From Caldilineaceae bacterium (lineage in GTDB: Bacteria > Chloroflexota > Anaerolineae > Caldilineales > Caldilineaceae): a DNA stretch of 64,000 nucleotides. Positions within the stretch are counted from its first letter, which is position 1, and every line of letters starts with the position of its first letter. The notes beneath the pieces were generated by a model. It saw nothing but the letters and a program-made list of their open reading frames with translations. It was not told where the DNA came from and did no database searches. The DNA lies in the NCBI GenBank assembly GCA_019637645.1, contig JAHBVH010000006.1, forward strand, positions 62,001-126,000, given 5' to 3'. Shown one piece after another: positions 27,204 to 34,673 of the stretch. The position numbers were made by a program, and so were the translations under genes.

Positions 27204-27740
27204 ATGTCTAGGCAGGTTTTGGTTTTGAATGCGGGTTACGAGCCTTTGAGCTTGGTCTCTGTTCGACGTGCGATTGTCCTGTTATTACGCGAAAAGGCAG
27301 AACTCATTGAAGCGACGCAGCAGATGTTGCATAGCAGCCATGATGCCCTGCCAATACCGTTGGTCATTCGGCTCGTCCATTATGTCAAGCTGCCGCATCG
27401 GCGTGTGCCACCAACTCGGGTCGCCGTTATGCTGCGCGATCTGCACACCTGTCAATATTGTGGCGATGTCCCAGGCCGGCACGATCTAACCGTGGACCAC
27501 ATTATTCCCCGCAGCCGGGGCGGGGCCCACAGTTGGCAAAATCTTGTCACCGCTTGTAAACGCTGCAACCAGAAAAAGGGATCGCTCACGCCCGATGAAG
27601 CCATGATGCAGTTGATCCGCAAACCCTTTGAACCGAGCTATATTGCGCTTGTACTGCTGAGCAATCCCATTGCAGCCGAACGCTGGGAGCAGCTCGTCGG
27701 AACCAGCAAAGAACGCTGGAGCAGTAGCGCTGCCGGATAA
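27204..27740 (+). CDS. HNH endonuclease
   Basis: 178-residue HNH family protein. The nuclease motif spans residues ~85-130: CQYCGD with the first Cys pair, [10 protein letters not shown] with the Asp-His catalytic core, [14 protein letters not shown] with Asn and the second Cys pair. The N-terminal ~75 residues ([24 protein letters not shown]) are a small domain found with this HNH type in actinobacterial and Chloroflexota chromosomes. No methyltransferase or phage genes are adjacent, so a restriction role is not supported. A GGAG lies close to the ATG. Confidence 0.88.
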   Translation: MSRQVLVLNAGYEPLSLVSVRRAIVLLLREKAELIEATQQMLHSSHDALPIPLVIRLVHYVKLPHRRVPPTRVAVMLRDLHTCQYCGDVPGRHDLTVDHIIPRSRGGAHSWQNLVTACKRCNQKKGSLTPDEAMMQLIRKPFEPSYIALVLLSNPIAAERWEQLVGTSKERWSSSAAG

Positions 27741-27765
27741 TCGAATGCATGAAACTTAATGACCC

Positions 27766-28407
27766 ATGCCAAATCTTGATGCACGCAAAGAAACTATCAA
27801 CGCCATTCTCCGGCGAATCTCGGATCTCAACGATCAGTCGCTGACCCAGCTTTCCCAATATATTAGCTATTTGAAATGGCAGGAAGAACTCTGGAACAGT
27901 CTGCTCGACGAAGAAACATTGCCTGGGCCGGATCAAGCTTTGCTCTGGCAATTTGACTTTTTAGAAGCGTTTCCCGCGGCGCGTAAGGCCGCCACGCGGA
28001 CCGCCAAACTCATGGAGATCAAGGTCGCCATGGCGAGTTGTGGCATGGTCCAACAACTCGCCTTGTGGCAACACCCGCCAGTCCTCGGCAGCGCGGTCTG
28101 TGAATATACCGTCACAGTACCCGCCGAGGTAGATTCGCTACGCATGCGCTTTGGGGTTGGCATTCGCGATGGGGCATTGATGGAAGGCGACAACTGGTGT
28201 GCCTTCCGCGTCTATGTCAACGGCATGCGCATTTGGAGCACCACCAAGCAGAGCAACGAATGGGAACGCTATCTCATCGATCTCCCTAGCCTCTCTGGTC
28301 AAGATGTCGTCATTCAATTTTTGACCGACGGATTAGGCAACCCCAGTTGGAATTGGGCCGTTTGGGGCGAACCGACCTTGTTAGGCTATGGATCACGACC
28401 GAAGTAG
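27766..28407 (+). CDS. Uncharacterised protein with helical N terminus and galactose-binding-like beta-sandwich
   Basis: 213 residues, no signal peptide. Residues 1-80 are helical and charged (KETINAILRRISDLNDQSL...). Residues ~95-210 look like a galactose-binding-domain-like sandwich: SAVCEYTVTVPAEVDSLRMRFGVGI, then WCAFRVYVNGMRIW, YLIDLPSLSGQDVVIQFLTDG and a closing WNWAVWGEPTLLGYG. The same closing style is found in the ectodomain of the membrane protein at 21304-23166. It lies 26 nt after the HNH gene and 49 nt before the vWA gene. Function unknown. Confidence 0.6.
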   Translation: MPNLDARKETINAILRRISDLNDQSLTQLSQYISYLKWQEELWNSLLDEETLPGPDQALLWQFDFLEAFPAARKAATRTAKLMEIKVAMASCGMVQQLALWQHPPVLGSAVCEYTVTVPAEVDSLRMRFGVGIRDGALMEGDNWCAFRVYVNGMRIWSTTKQSNEWERYLIDLPSLSGQDVVIQFLTDGLGNPSWNWAVWGEPTLLGYGSRPK

Positions 28408-28456
28408 CGCGCAAGGGCTTGAACCCCAACCCCGGCTCTCGGCAAGGAAGAGTGAT

Positions 28457-29122
28457 ATGTCATCACAACATTTAGATCTCGTTAAATTTGATAATAGTAA
28501 TCCAGAAGCACGCTGTCCCTGTGTGTTGCTGGTCGATGTCTCTGGTTCTATGGCCGGTGCGGCGATTGAGGAATTAAATAAAGGGTTGGTAGCCTTTCAA
28601 CAAGAGCTGCAACACGATGATCTGGCGGCCATGCGGGTTGAGGTAGCGATTGTCAGCTTTGGCAATCAAGTGCGGGTTGAACAAGATTTTATTGCGGCCT
28701 ATGAATTTACCGCGCAACCCCTGCGCACGGGCGGGAACACCCCCATGGGCTCAGCCATTACCCAGGCGCTAGAGATGGTTCGGCAACGCAAAGAGACCTA
28801 CAAACAATATGGTGTGCCTTATTATCGGCCCTGGATCTTCCTCATCACCGACGGTGCACCTACCGATGAATGGCGGTCGGCAGCGCAACGGGTGCAAGCC
28901 GAAGAAGCTAGTAAGGCAGTGGCCTTTTTTGCGGTCGGCGTCCAAAAGGCCGATCTCAAAGTGCTCAGCCAGATCACGACCCGCCAACCCCTGCGCCTAC
29001 AGGGCCTACGCTTCCGCGATATGTTTGTCTGGCTCTCCCAAAGTCTCGCTACGGTCTCCCATTCGCAAGTGGGCGAACAAGTTCCGCTAGCGGCTCCCAC
29101 AGGATGGTCCGTCATCGAATGA
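28457..29122 (+). CDS. von Willebrand factor A domain protein, YegL/TerY-like
   Basis: 221-residue vWA protein. The MIDAS motif D27-x-S29-x-S31 is in LLVDVSGSM, the conserved Thr in RTGGNTPMGSA, and the second Asp in FLITDGAPTDEW. This compact form with the CPCVLLVDVSGSM start matches YegL/TerY, which accompany PP2C phosphatases and kinases. AAGGAAG precedes the ATG at 28457; the upstream GTG/ATG region overlaps the previous gene. The stop overlaps the next start (ATGA), so the vWA and PP2C proteins are made together. Confidence 0.9.
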   Translation: MSSQHLDLVKFDNSNPEARCPCVLLVDVSGSMAGAAIEELNKGLVAFQQELQHDDLAAMRVEVAIVSFGNQVRVEQDFIAAYEFTAQPLRTGGNTPMGSAITQALEMVRQRKETYKQYGVPYYRPWIFLITDGAPTDEWRSAAQRVQAEEASKAVAFFAVGVQKADLKVLSQITTRQPLRLQGLRFRDMFVWLSQSLATVSHSQVGEQVPLAAPTGWSVIE

Positions 29123-29952
29123 GCAATGCCGTGAAGACAACTCACACGACCGGCCCAATAACCGACCCAGCAAGCGACCAAACGACGGAGCCGTGGCGCC
29201 GTGTTGGCGCTTCGGTGATCGGGGTTAAACATCAACGCGATGGGAAACCTTGCCAAGATTATTTTGGCTATCAGGCATTGCCTGGCGGCGCTTTGGTTGT
29301 GGCCGTGGCCGATGGGGCTGGTTCAGCGCCTTGTGCCCAAGCAGGGTCGCAACTTGTGGTCGAGCAGGCCCTGGCCACCATCCAAGTCGCTTGGCAACGT
29401 TATCGCCCCGCCAGCCGCAAAGCCTGGCGGCATCTGATCATGCAAGCCTTTCAAACCGCCCAACAGCAAGTCAAACAGGTTGCCACCGCGGCAGGACGAA
29501 CGCCGCGCGACTATGCCGCGACCTTACTCTTAGCCATCCTCACCGAGGATCTGCTCGTCTGTGGCTTGGTTGGCGACTGTGCAATTGTGGCGGCATTGGG
29601 TAACGAAATCTACCAAAGCCTTTGTCCACCACAGCGGGGCGAATACGCGAATGCAACCTATTTTGCCACCCATCATAACCTTGCTCAGCGCTTAGACATT
29701 CAGTTGCTCGAACAGCCCATTGAGGCCCTTGCGCTCTTTTCCGATGGCTTACTCAATTTGGCACTAAATATTGGAGAAAATCAGCCGTATACACCGTTCT
29801 TTACCCCCCTCTTTGCCTTTGCCCGCGAAGCGACCGACGAAGGGCAAACGGTGCAAGCATTAACTGAGTTTCTGAATAGTGAACGCGTCAATCAGCGCAC
29901 GCATGATGATAAGACCTTAGTGCTTATTACCAGAGCAGCGCTTACGCCATGA
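29119..29952 (+). CDS. PP2C-type Ser/Thr protein phosphatase, YegK-like
   Basis: 277-residue phosphatase domain (PP2C_2 type). Metal-binding segments are VAVADGAGSAPCAQAGS, LVCGLVGDCAIVA, ALFSDGLLNLAL and a final RTHDDKTLVLI. It overlaps the vWA gene by 4 nt and is followed 123 nt later by the kinase. It should remove phosphates placed by that kinase, as expected of kinase/phosphatase pairs; the substrate is unknown. The first ~25 residues are Thr-rich and poorly conserved. Confidence 0.88.
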   Translation: MSNAVKTTHTTGPITDPASDQTTEPWRRVGASVIGVKHQRDGKPCQDYFGYQALPGGALVVAVADGAGSAPCAQAGSQLVVEQALATIQVAWQRYRPASRKAWRHLIMQAFQTAQQQVKQVATAAGRTPRDYAATLLLAILTEDLLVCGLVGDCAIVAALGNEIYQSLCPPQRGEYANATYFATHHNLAQRLDIQLLEQPIEALALFSDGLLNLALNIGENQPYTPFFTPLFAFAREATDEGQTVQALTEFLNSERVNQRTHDDKTLVLITRAALTP

Positions 29953-30075
29953 AACGTCACCCAGGGGAAACCGTATTGATCGTCAGGAACAGGCTTGAAA
30001 TTTGTTGTGATGCCAGCAGAGGCACCTTAGATCCTGGTGGCACAGGTGCCAGCCAGGTGGATCTGATAAGTTACC

Positions 30076-32229
30076 ATGGATGTTCGCACTGCTACCAGTG
30101 AAAAGTTTGTTTTAGAACGAGCCATCAACCGCGGGGGTGAAGCACAAATCTGGACGGTTCGCCAAGAGCCCCATTTGGTAGCCAAACTCTATCACAAGCC
30201 CACCACCGAACACCAAGCAAAGCTGGGCGCAATGATTGCCGCGCCCCTGACACGCAAGGGAACTCATCCTACCGTCGCTTGGCCGCTCCATCTGCTCTAT
30301 CGCCAGCAGCAATTTATCGGCTACCTCATGCCCCGCGCGGCCGGGAGTTTGCCCCTTTTTCACTATTACAACCCAGCCCGGCGCCGCCGCCTTGGTCAGC
30401 CCCATGCCTGGCCCCGTTTTCTGCATCGCACCGCGACCAACTTAGCCGCGGCGGTGGAGTTGGTCCATGCCCACCAGCATGTGGTCGGGGATCTGAATGA
30501 AAGCAATGTGTTAGTCACCCAAGCGGCCCTCGTGACGTTGGTCGATACCGATTCATTTCAGATTAAGGCTGGTGCACCCACAACGGCCCGGCTCCCCCAG
30601 TGGCTAGGCAATGTGCCTGCCCAATCACTCTATCGCTGTGGCGTTGGCAAAGCCGAGTATACCCCTCCTGAGCTGCAAGGTATGGATTTTAAGAGCATTG
30701 ATCGCACGCCCCATCACGATAATTTTGCGCTGGCTGTGTTGATTTTCTATCTATTGATGGATGGCTTTCACCCCTTTAGTGGGGTACTGACCACGGGCAT
30801 GTCGGTCGGGCGGGTGGATCTCTATGGGATCAAACATGGTCTCTTCCCCTATATCGCTTGGGGTGCGAAGGCCCCACCGTCGATCCAGCCTCCGCCCGGT
30901 GCACCAGCCTTTGCGCACCTGCATCCGGGCCTGCAAGATGCCTTTCGACGCACCTTTACCCAAGGCCATACTCAACCAGAACGCCGCGTAACCGCCAAAG
31001 AGTGGAAGCAGCTCCTGCACGAGGCCGAAGTCGCGCTGGTCACTTGCCCACAAAACGCCAGTCATCTCTATTCGCGCCACCTACGGCGTTGCCCGACCTG
31101 TTCGCCGCTCCCAGCGCCACGCTCGAGTGCGGTAACACCGGTTCCGGTTGCCCAGCCCCTCCAGGAGATTCCGTTGTCCAGCCCCTCCATCCAGCGGTTG
31201 GCAACAGTCATTTTGCAGAAAGCCGCCCAGCAGGCTCAGCCGTGGCTAGCGACCAAGATGACGCTGCCCCCAGCCGCGGCGCCATGGTCCTCGCTCCAGC
31301 AGACAGTCCAAACCGCGGCTCACGAGCTTCAACAGAACGTTGCGACCTTGCCAGATCGCCTCAAAACGGCGCAACGGGTTGCCACCATCCACTTTCAGCT
31401 ACTGGGCAGTTGGCTGTTGAGCAATCTTCTCGGCCTACCGCTGGCAACTGGGGTGGCCCTGAGTGGCTATGCGCTCTTGCCCCAGGTAGAACAGCTTCTG
31501 CCCCTTACACCTCAGGCCGAAGTCATGATCATTCTAGCGCTTTTTGCCGCCCTCTGGGGTGCGAGCCAGAGCTATGCCTTGCGGCGGGTCTTGCCAGCAT
31601 GGCGCTATTTACGCTATGCTTGGGTTGGCGTCACCGCCAGCGCGGGGGCGGTGATCGGTGCGGTCAGCTTTCGGCTCTTAGGTGCGGATTGGCAACAGGT
31701 GGCAACTTGGCCGGCACAGCCATTGCTGATTACCAGCCTGGCCGCAGGCTTTGGGTTGCTGCTTGGCCTGCTGCAATCCTTGCTGCTCCCCACCACACTC
31801 CGCTTGGCCCAGGATCGGCGCATTTGGGCAATTGTCAATGGTCTCTATGGAATTTTGGTGGCCCAAGGTTGGCTTTGGGGGGAGCAGTTAGCTTACCACT
31901 GGGAAGTGGCAGCCATTGCCGATTGGCAGATCAACGCAGGGTTGGGTGCGCTGGCTGGGGCTAGCCTAGGGGCTTTACTCAGCGGAGCAGTCTTATTGTG
32001 GACGGTTCAGGGACAACGCGGCATCGGCCAGGGCTTGCCGCGCAGCTATCGGTCAAGCTTTGCGTTGAATTTACCAGGCTGGCAACCCAGTGCGAGACGC
32101 TGGGGGCGCGCCCTGCTTTTACTCATTTTGCTCTGGTTCTTCTTCCAGATCATCGCCCAATGGCATGACGCCGCGGCCTTGGTTGCGCCACCACTGCCAA
32201 CTGCGATTACGCCTCATCTCTTGCCGTAA
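30076..32229 (+). CDS. Membrane-anchored YegI-like serine/threonine protein kinase
   Basis: The N-terminal kinase domain (residues ~10-310) has the Gly loop INRGGEAQIW, Lys37 in LVAKLYHK, the catalytic loop HVVGDLNESNVLV (D139, N144) and a non-standard DFG region VDTDSF (D157/D159). A Cys/His patch follows (VTCPQNASHLYSRHLRRCPTC), as in YegI-like kinases that replace the activation segment architecture. From ~370 on lie a linker and about six to eight hydrophobic helices (430-700), so it is membrane-bound. It completes the vWA-PP2C-kinase set. No extracellular sensor domain is visible. Confidence 0.85.
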   Translation: MDVRTATSEKFVLERAINRGGEAQIWTVRQEPHLVAKLYHKPTTEHQAKLGAMIAAPLTRKGTHPTVAWPLHLLYRQQQFIGYLMPRAAGSLPLFHYYNPARRRRLGQPHAWPRFLHRTATNLAAAVELVHAHQHVVGDLNESNVLVTQAALVTLVDTDSFQIKAGAPTTARLPQWLGNVPAQSLYRCGVGKAEYTPPELQGMDFKSIDRTPHHDNFALAVLIFYLLMDGFHPFSGVLTTGMSVGRVDLYGIKHGLFPYIAWGAKAPPSIQPPPGAPAFAHLHPGLQDAFRRTFTQGHTQPERRVTAKEWKQLLHEAEVALVTCPQNASHLYSRHLRRCPTCSPLPAPRSSAVTPVPVAQPLQEIPLSSPSIQRLATVILQKAAQQAQPWLATKMTLPPAAAPWSSLQQTVQTAAHELQQNVATLPDRLKTAQRVATIHFQLLGSWLLSNLLGLPLATGVALSGYALLPQVEQLLPLTPQAEVMIILALFAALWGASQSYALRRVLPAWRYLRYAWVGVTASAGAVIGAVSFRLLGADWQQVATWPAQPLLITSLAAGFGLLLGLLQSLLLPTTLRLAQDRRIWAIVNGLYGILVAQGWLWGEQLAYHWEVAAIADWQINAGLGALAGASLGALLSGAVLLWTVQGQRGIGQGLPRSYRSSFALNLPGWQPSARRWGRALLLLILLWFFFQIIAQWHDAAALVAPPLPTAITPHLLP

Positions 32230-32307
32230 GCGATCGCGCATGCAGCCCTGAAGGGCGGGCGAATCCATCCAGGAGATGCACGGCCAGCTTGCCTCATGGC
32301 GACGCGC

Positions 32308-32865
32308 CTATTGCTGCAACAACCAAGCAACCAGGGCATCCACTTCTGATGTGGGTAAAAAGTTATAGTTGGGCATGCGATGGGGGGTTAGTTCATAGCC
32401 CGGCACGACAAAGCGCTGCGGATCGAGCAAACTTTCCTGTAAATATTCGGCAGCTGTGGTGGCGTTGCCGTTATAGGTCGGTTCCTGAATACGGAGAGCG
32501 GCTAACGCGCCCATGCCATCGTGAGAGGGACCAAAGGTGCCGCCGGTCTCTGCCACGGTTGATTGGTGACAAATCCCACAGTAGTATTGGCGATAGAGTT
32601 GCAGCCCCGCCGCAGTGGTGGTGGTTGTTACGTCGGTCGTACTGACAGGCGCGGTGGTCGTCAGCGCCGGGGCCACCGTCACTGTGGTCGTGGCAGTGAC
32701 AGCCACTGTCGCCGTCACAGAAATGGTTGCGGTGAGGGATGCCGCCACCATTGGCGTCGTTGTCGCGGTAGGGGCAGGTGCGTCCGGTTCGGCCACGATC
32801 AGCTGGCACCCGGTCATGCCTACTAGCAAAAATAAAAAGAACGGAAGACAAAATCGTTTCATCAT
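32308..32865 (-). CDS. c-type cytochrome lipoprotein
   Basis: 185 residues. The signal peptide ends in a lipobox (LVGMTGC near residue 20). Residues ~25-90 are a Thr/Val/Ala-rich low-complexity tether. The C-terminal ~95 residues are a cytochrome c domain with the haem site C-G-I-C-H and a Met-containing HRMPNYNFL segment that should give the axial Met. Expected outside the membrane as a small electron carrier. No oxidase genes are adjacent. It is convergent with the kinase gene. Confidence 0.88.
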   Translation of the reverse strand: MMKRFCLPFFLFLLVGMTGCQLIVAEPDAPAPTATTTPMVAASLTATISVTATVAVTATTTVTVAPALTTTAPVSTTDVTTTTTAAGLQLYRQYYCGICHQSTVAETGGTFGPSHDGMGALAALRIQEPTYNGNATTAAEYLQESLLDPQRFVVPGYELTPHRMPNYNFLPTSEVDALVAWLLQQ

Positions 32866-32912
32866 ATACAGTCAGTTCATGAGCCCCATTAGGCAACGTG
32901 GAATTAACAGGG

Positions 32913-32949
32913 ATAGCGTTGTCAGATTTTGAAAACCTGACAACGCTAT
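32913..32949. repeat. Palindromic GTTGTCAG...CTGACAAC hairpin
   Basis: Near-perfect 37-nt palindrome with 13-bp perfect outer arms and TTTT/AAAA inside, between two minus-strand lipoprotein genes. Same family core as the CCTGACAGG elements with one position changed. Confidence 0.75.
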
Positions 32950-32998
32950 GGGCGGTTCCAGGCGGTACGCTTATAGGTCACGTCGCCTGGAACGTCAT

Positions 32999-34165
32999 CT
33001 ACTCGGCTTGATCAGCCGCCACCCCGGCCAGCGTGATCACAGCACCAGAGCCAGGAGCCCCAACGCCATTGATCGTTACAAAGGCATCACCATCAGCATT
33101 AAAATCGACCGAGGTGGGGAAGGATAAGCCCTCTGCGACAACCGCAGAGGCATCTCCGGCTTGAATACGCACAAGCGCGCCGCTGTTGGGCGTAGGTCCT
33201 TGATCGCCAAAGATGGCAAACTGCACGCCATATAGCTCGCCATCCGGCCCCATGCGCAGATCAGTCAAAGTGGTCAAGCCAGTGGCATAGTCACTCACTG
33301 TACCATCAGCCGCCACTTGTAGCACTTTGGCCGAGCCGGGAAGGAAGGGAAAGCCCGAAAGCAATGAAACATAGACATTCCCGTCCGCGTCAAAGGCCAC
33401 CGCCGTGGGGACGGGATCGGTCTCGAGGGCATCGCCACGCGCCGGATTGGGGAAAGGCCCGGGCAGGCCAGGGATCACGGCGATTAATTCCACTGCGCCG
33501 GTAGCTGGATCGACAGTGAGCAGATCATTAGCACCCGCATCCACCACCCACAACAGGCCATCAGGCCCCGCAGTCAAGCCATAGGGATGGGTGTCGACGG
33601 CAAAGTCACCAGGATTATCCGTATTTTCAATCGTCCAGGTTTCGGCGACTTCGGTTACGGCGTCTTCGGTAATCTGGACGACCGCGCCCACATTGGGCAA
33701 CCGATCCGGCCCGGCTTCAGCGACCCATTGCCCCGTGGTTGCATAGAGATTTCCATCAAGCAGCGCCAACCGAGCGCCCCCGATCAGATCTTGGCCGGCG
33801 GCAATCGAAGGAAGCAAGGCCACTTCGGTTTGGCTACCATCTGGAGCAATCTTCACCACCCGGGCGCTATCCCCCACTTGGGCCGTCACCGTGCCAATGC
33901 CTGGTGCTACAAAGGGAAGCTCGCCCTCCCCGCCAAGACCAGAGTCAATCACCCAGACATTTCCCTCAGGATCAACAAGGATACCTTGCGGGCCATTAAA
34001 ACCCTCAGCTAGGGTAACCAGTGCGGTCTCCACCGGTTCGGTCGGCGGCTCTTCAGCGACGACAGTTGGCGTAGCGGTTGTTTCGGTCACCGGTTGAATC
34101 GGCTGACAAGCACTTAGCGCGCCAATCAACAGTGTGATCAGCAACGTTGCTTTCAGAAACTTCAT
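32999..34165 (-). CDS. ScyD/ScyE-like beta-propeller lipoprotein
   Basis: 388 residues. The signal peptide has lipobox LSAC near residue 20 and a short Thr-rich tether. The rest is an NHL-like propeller with repeats such as FNGPQGILVDPEGNVWVIDSG, PYGLTAGPDGLLWVVDAGANDLL and TAVAFDADGNVYVSLLSG. This pattern matches proteins annotated ScyD/ScyE, named from the cyanobacterial scytonemin cluster, though homologues are widespread and need not make scytonemin. Acts at the cell surface; ligand unknown. It lies upstream of the cytochrome gene on the same strand. Confidence 0.85.
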   Translation of the reverse strand: MKFLKATLLITLLIGALSACQPIQPVTETTATPTVVAEEPPTEPVETALVTLAEGFNGPQGILVDPEGNVWVIDSGLGGEGELPFVAPGIGTVTAQVGDSARVVKIAPDGSQTEVALLPSIAAGQDLIGGARLALLDGNLYATTGQWVAEAGPDRLPNVGAVVQITEDAVTEVAETWTIENTDNPGDFAVDTHPYGLTAGPDGLLWVVDAGANDLLTVDPATGAVELIAVIPGLPGPFPNPARGDALETDPVPTAVAFDADGNVYVSLLSGFPFLPGSAKVLQVAADGTVSDYATGLTTLTDLRMGPDGELYGVQFAIFGDQGPTPNSGALVRIQAGDASAVVAEGLSFPTSVDFNADGDAFVTINGVGAPGSGAVITLAGVAADQAE

Positions 34166-34411
34166 GAGCGTCTCTCCTTTAGATATGGTTTGCTTGATGG
34201 GGTAGAAAAGCAGTATATCAGAACATCGTTTTCAACTATATCATAAAATTATTGTAATTTTTCAGCGGCTTCTTCGTAATTAGCCCAAAGAATATAGGAC
34301 TTATAAAGTAGGTCGATGGGATTATTGCATCTCTTCGGCGTTCTCCCCTTCATTTTTCTGCAAATGCTGATCATGTAGATTTTTTGGGGGCCGCGAAGCG
34401 GTTTGAAAAGG

Positions 34412-34457
34412 CCGTCTATCCCTGGCTGGTTTTGAAAAACCGGTCAGGGATAGACGG
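34412..34457. repeat. Palindrome with CCGTCTATCCCTG arms
   Basis: 13-bp perfect outer arms (34412-34424 and 34445-34457) and an imperfect inner CTGGTTTTG/AAAAACCGG stem. The inner core resembles the GGTTTT/AAAACC centre of the other palindromes, but the arms are different. Confidence 0.7.
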
Positions 34458-34636
34458 ATCACATCCTCTGTTCAAACCGTTTCCTAAACAAAATTTGGCC
34501 GACCATTACAGCGTCTGGCATCCCTAGCTTACACACCGCGCGTCAACCTAGCGTAAACAGAGCGTCAACACGATCCAGAAAACGCCACCAAGTAGCCGCC
34601 GCCGGCCCCAAAGGTGTGACTGACTGGCGTAGCAAC

Positions 34637-34666
34637 TTGGGTGAAAACCGACGCATCAAGTACAAT
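34637..34666 (+). promoter_or_regulatory. Candidate promoter giving a leaderless transcript
   Basis: TTGGGT (34637-34642) and TACAAT (34661-34666), 18 bp apart. The -10 ends 7 nt before the ATG at 34674, leaving no room for a ribosome-binding site. Any longer 5' reading from GTG 34641 would start inside the promoter. Confidence 0.55.
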
Positions 34667-34673
34667 AAATGTT

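Larger units (their letters stand above)
34166..34673. other. Long divergent intergenic region
   Basis: 508 nt between a minus-strand lipoprotein gene and the plus-strand ABC-F gene. It holds an AT-rich stretch near 34215-34265, a hairpin at 34412-34457 and a promoter at 34637-34666. No gene is supported. Confidence 0.6.

Noticed and set aside
27204..27740. Restriction-modification system around the HNH gene
   Set aside because: No methyltransferase or specificity gene next to it; the only methyltransferases in the window are far away and of RNA or unknown type.
30858..31964. Long open frame (368 codons) on the same strand as the kinase gene, other frame
   Set aside because: It lies wholly inside the well-supported kinase gene and its translation is low-complexity with no family motif; a by-product of high G+C.
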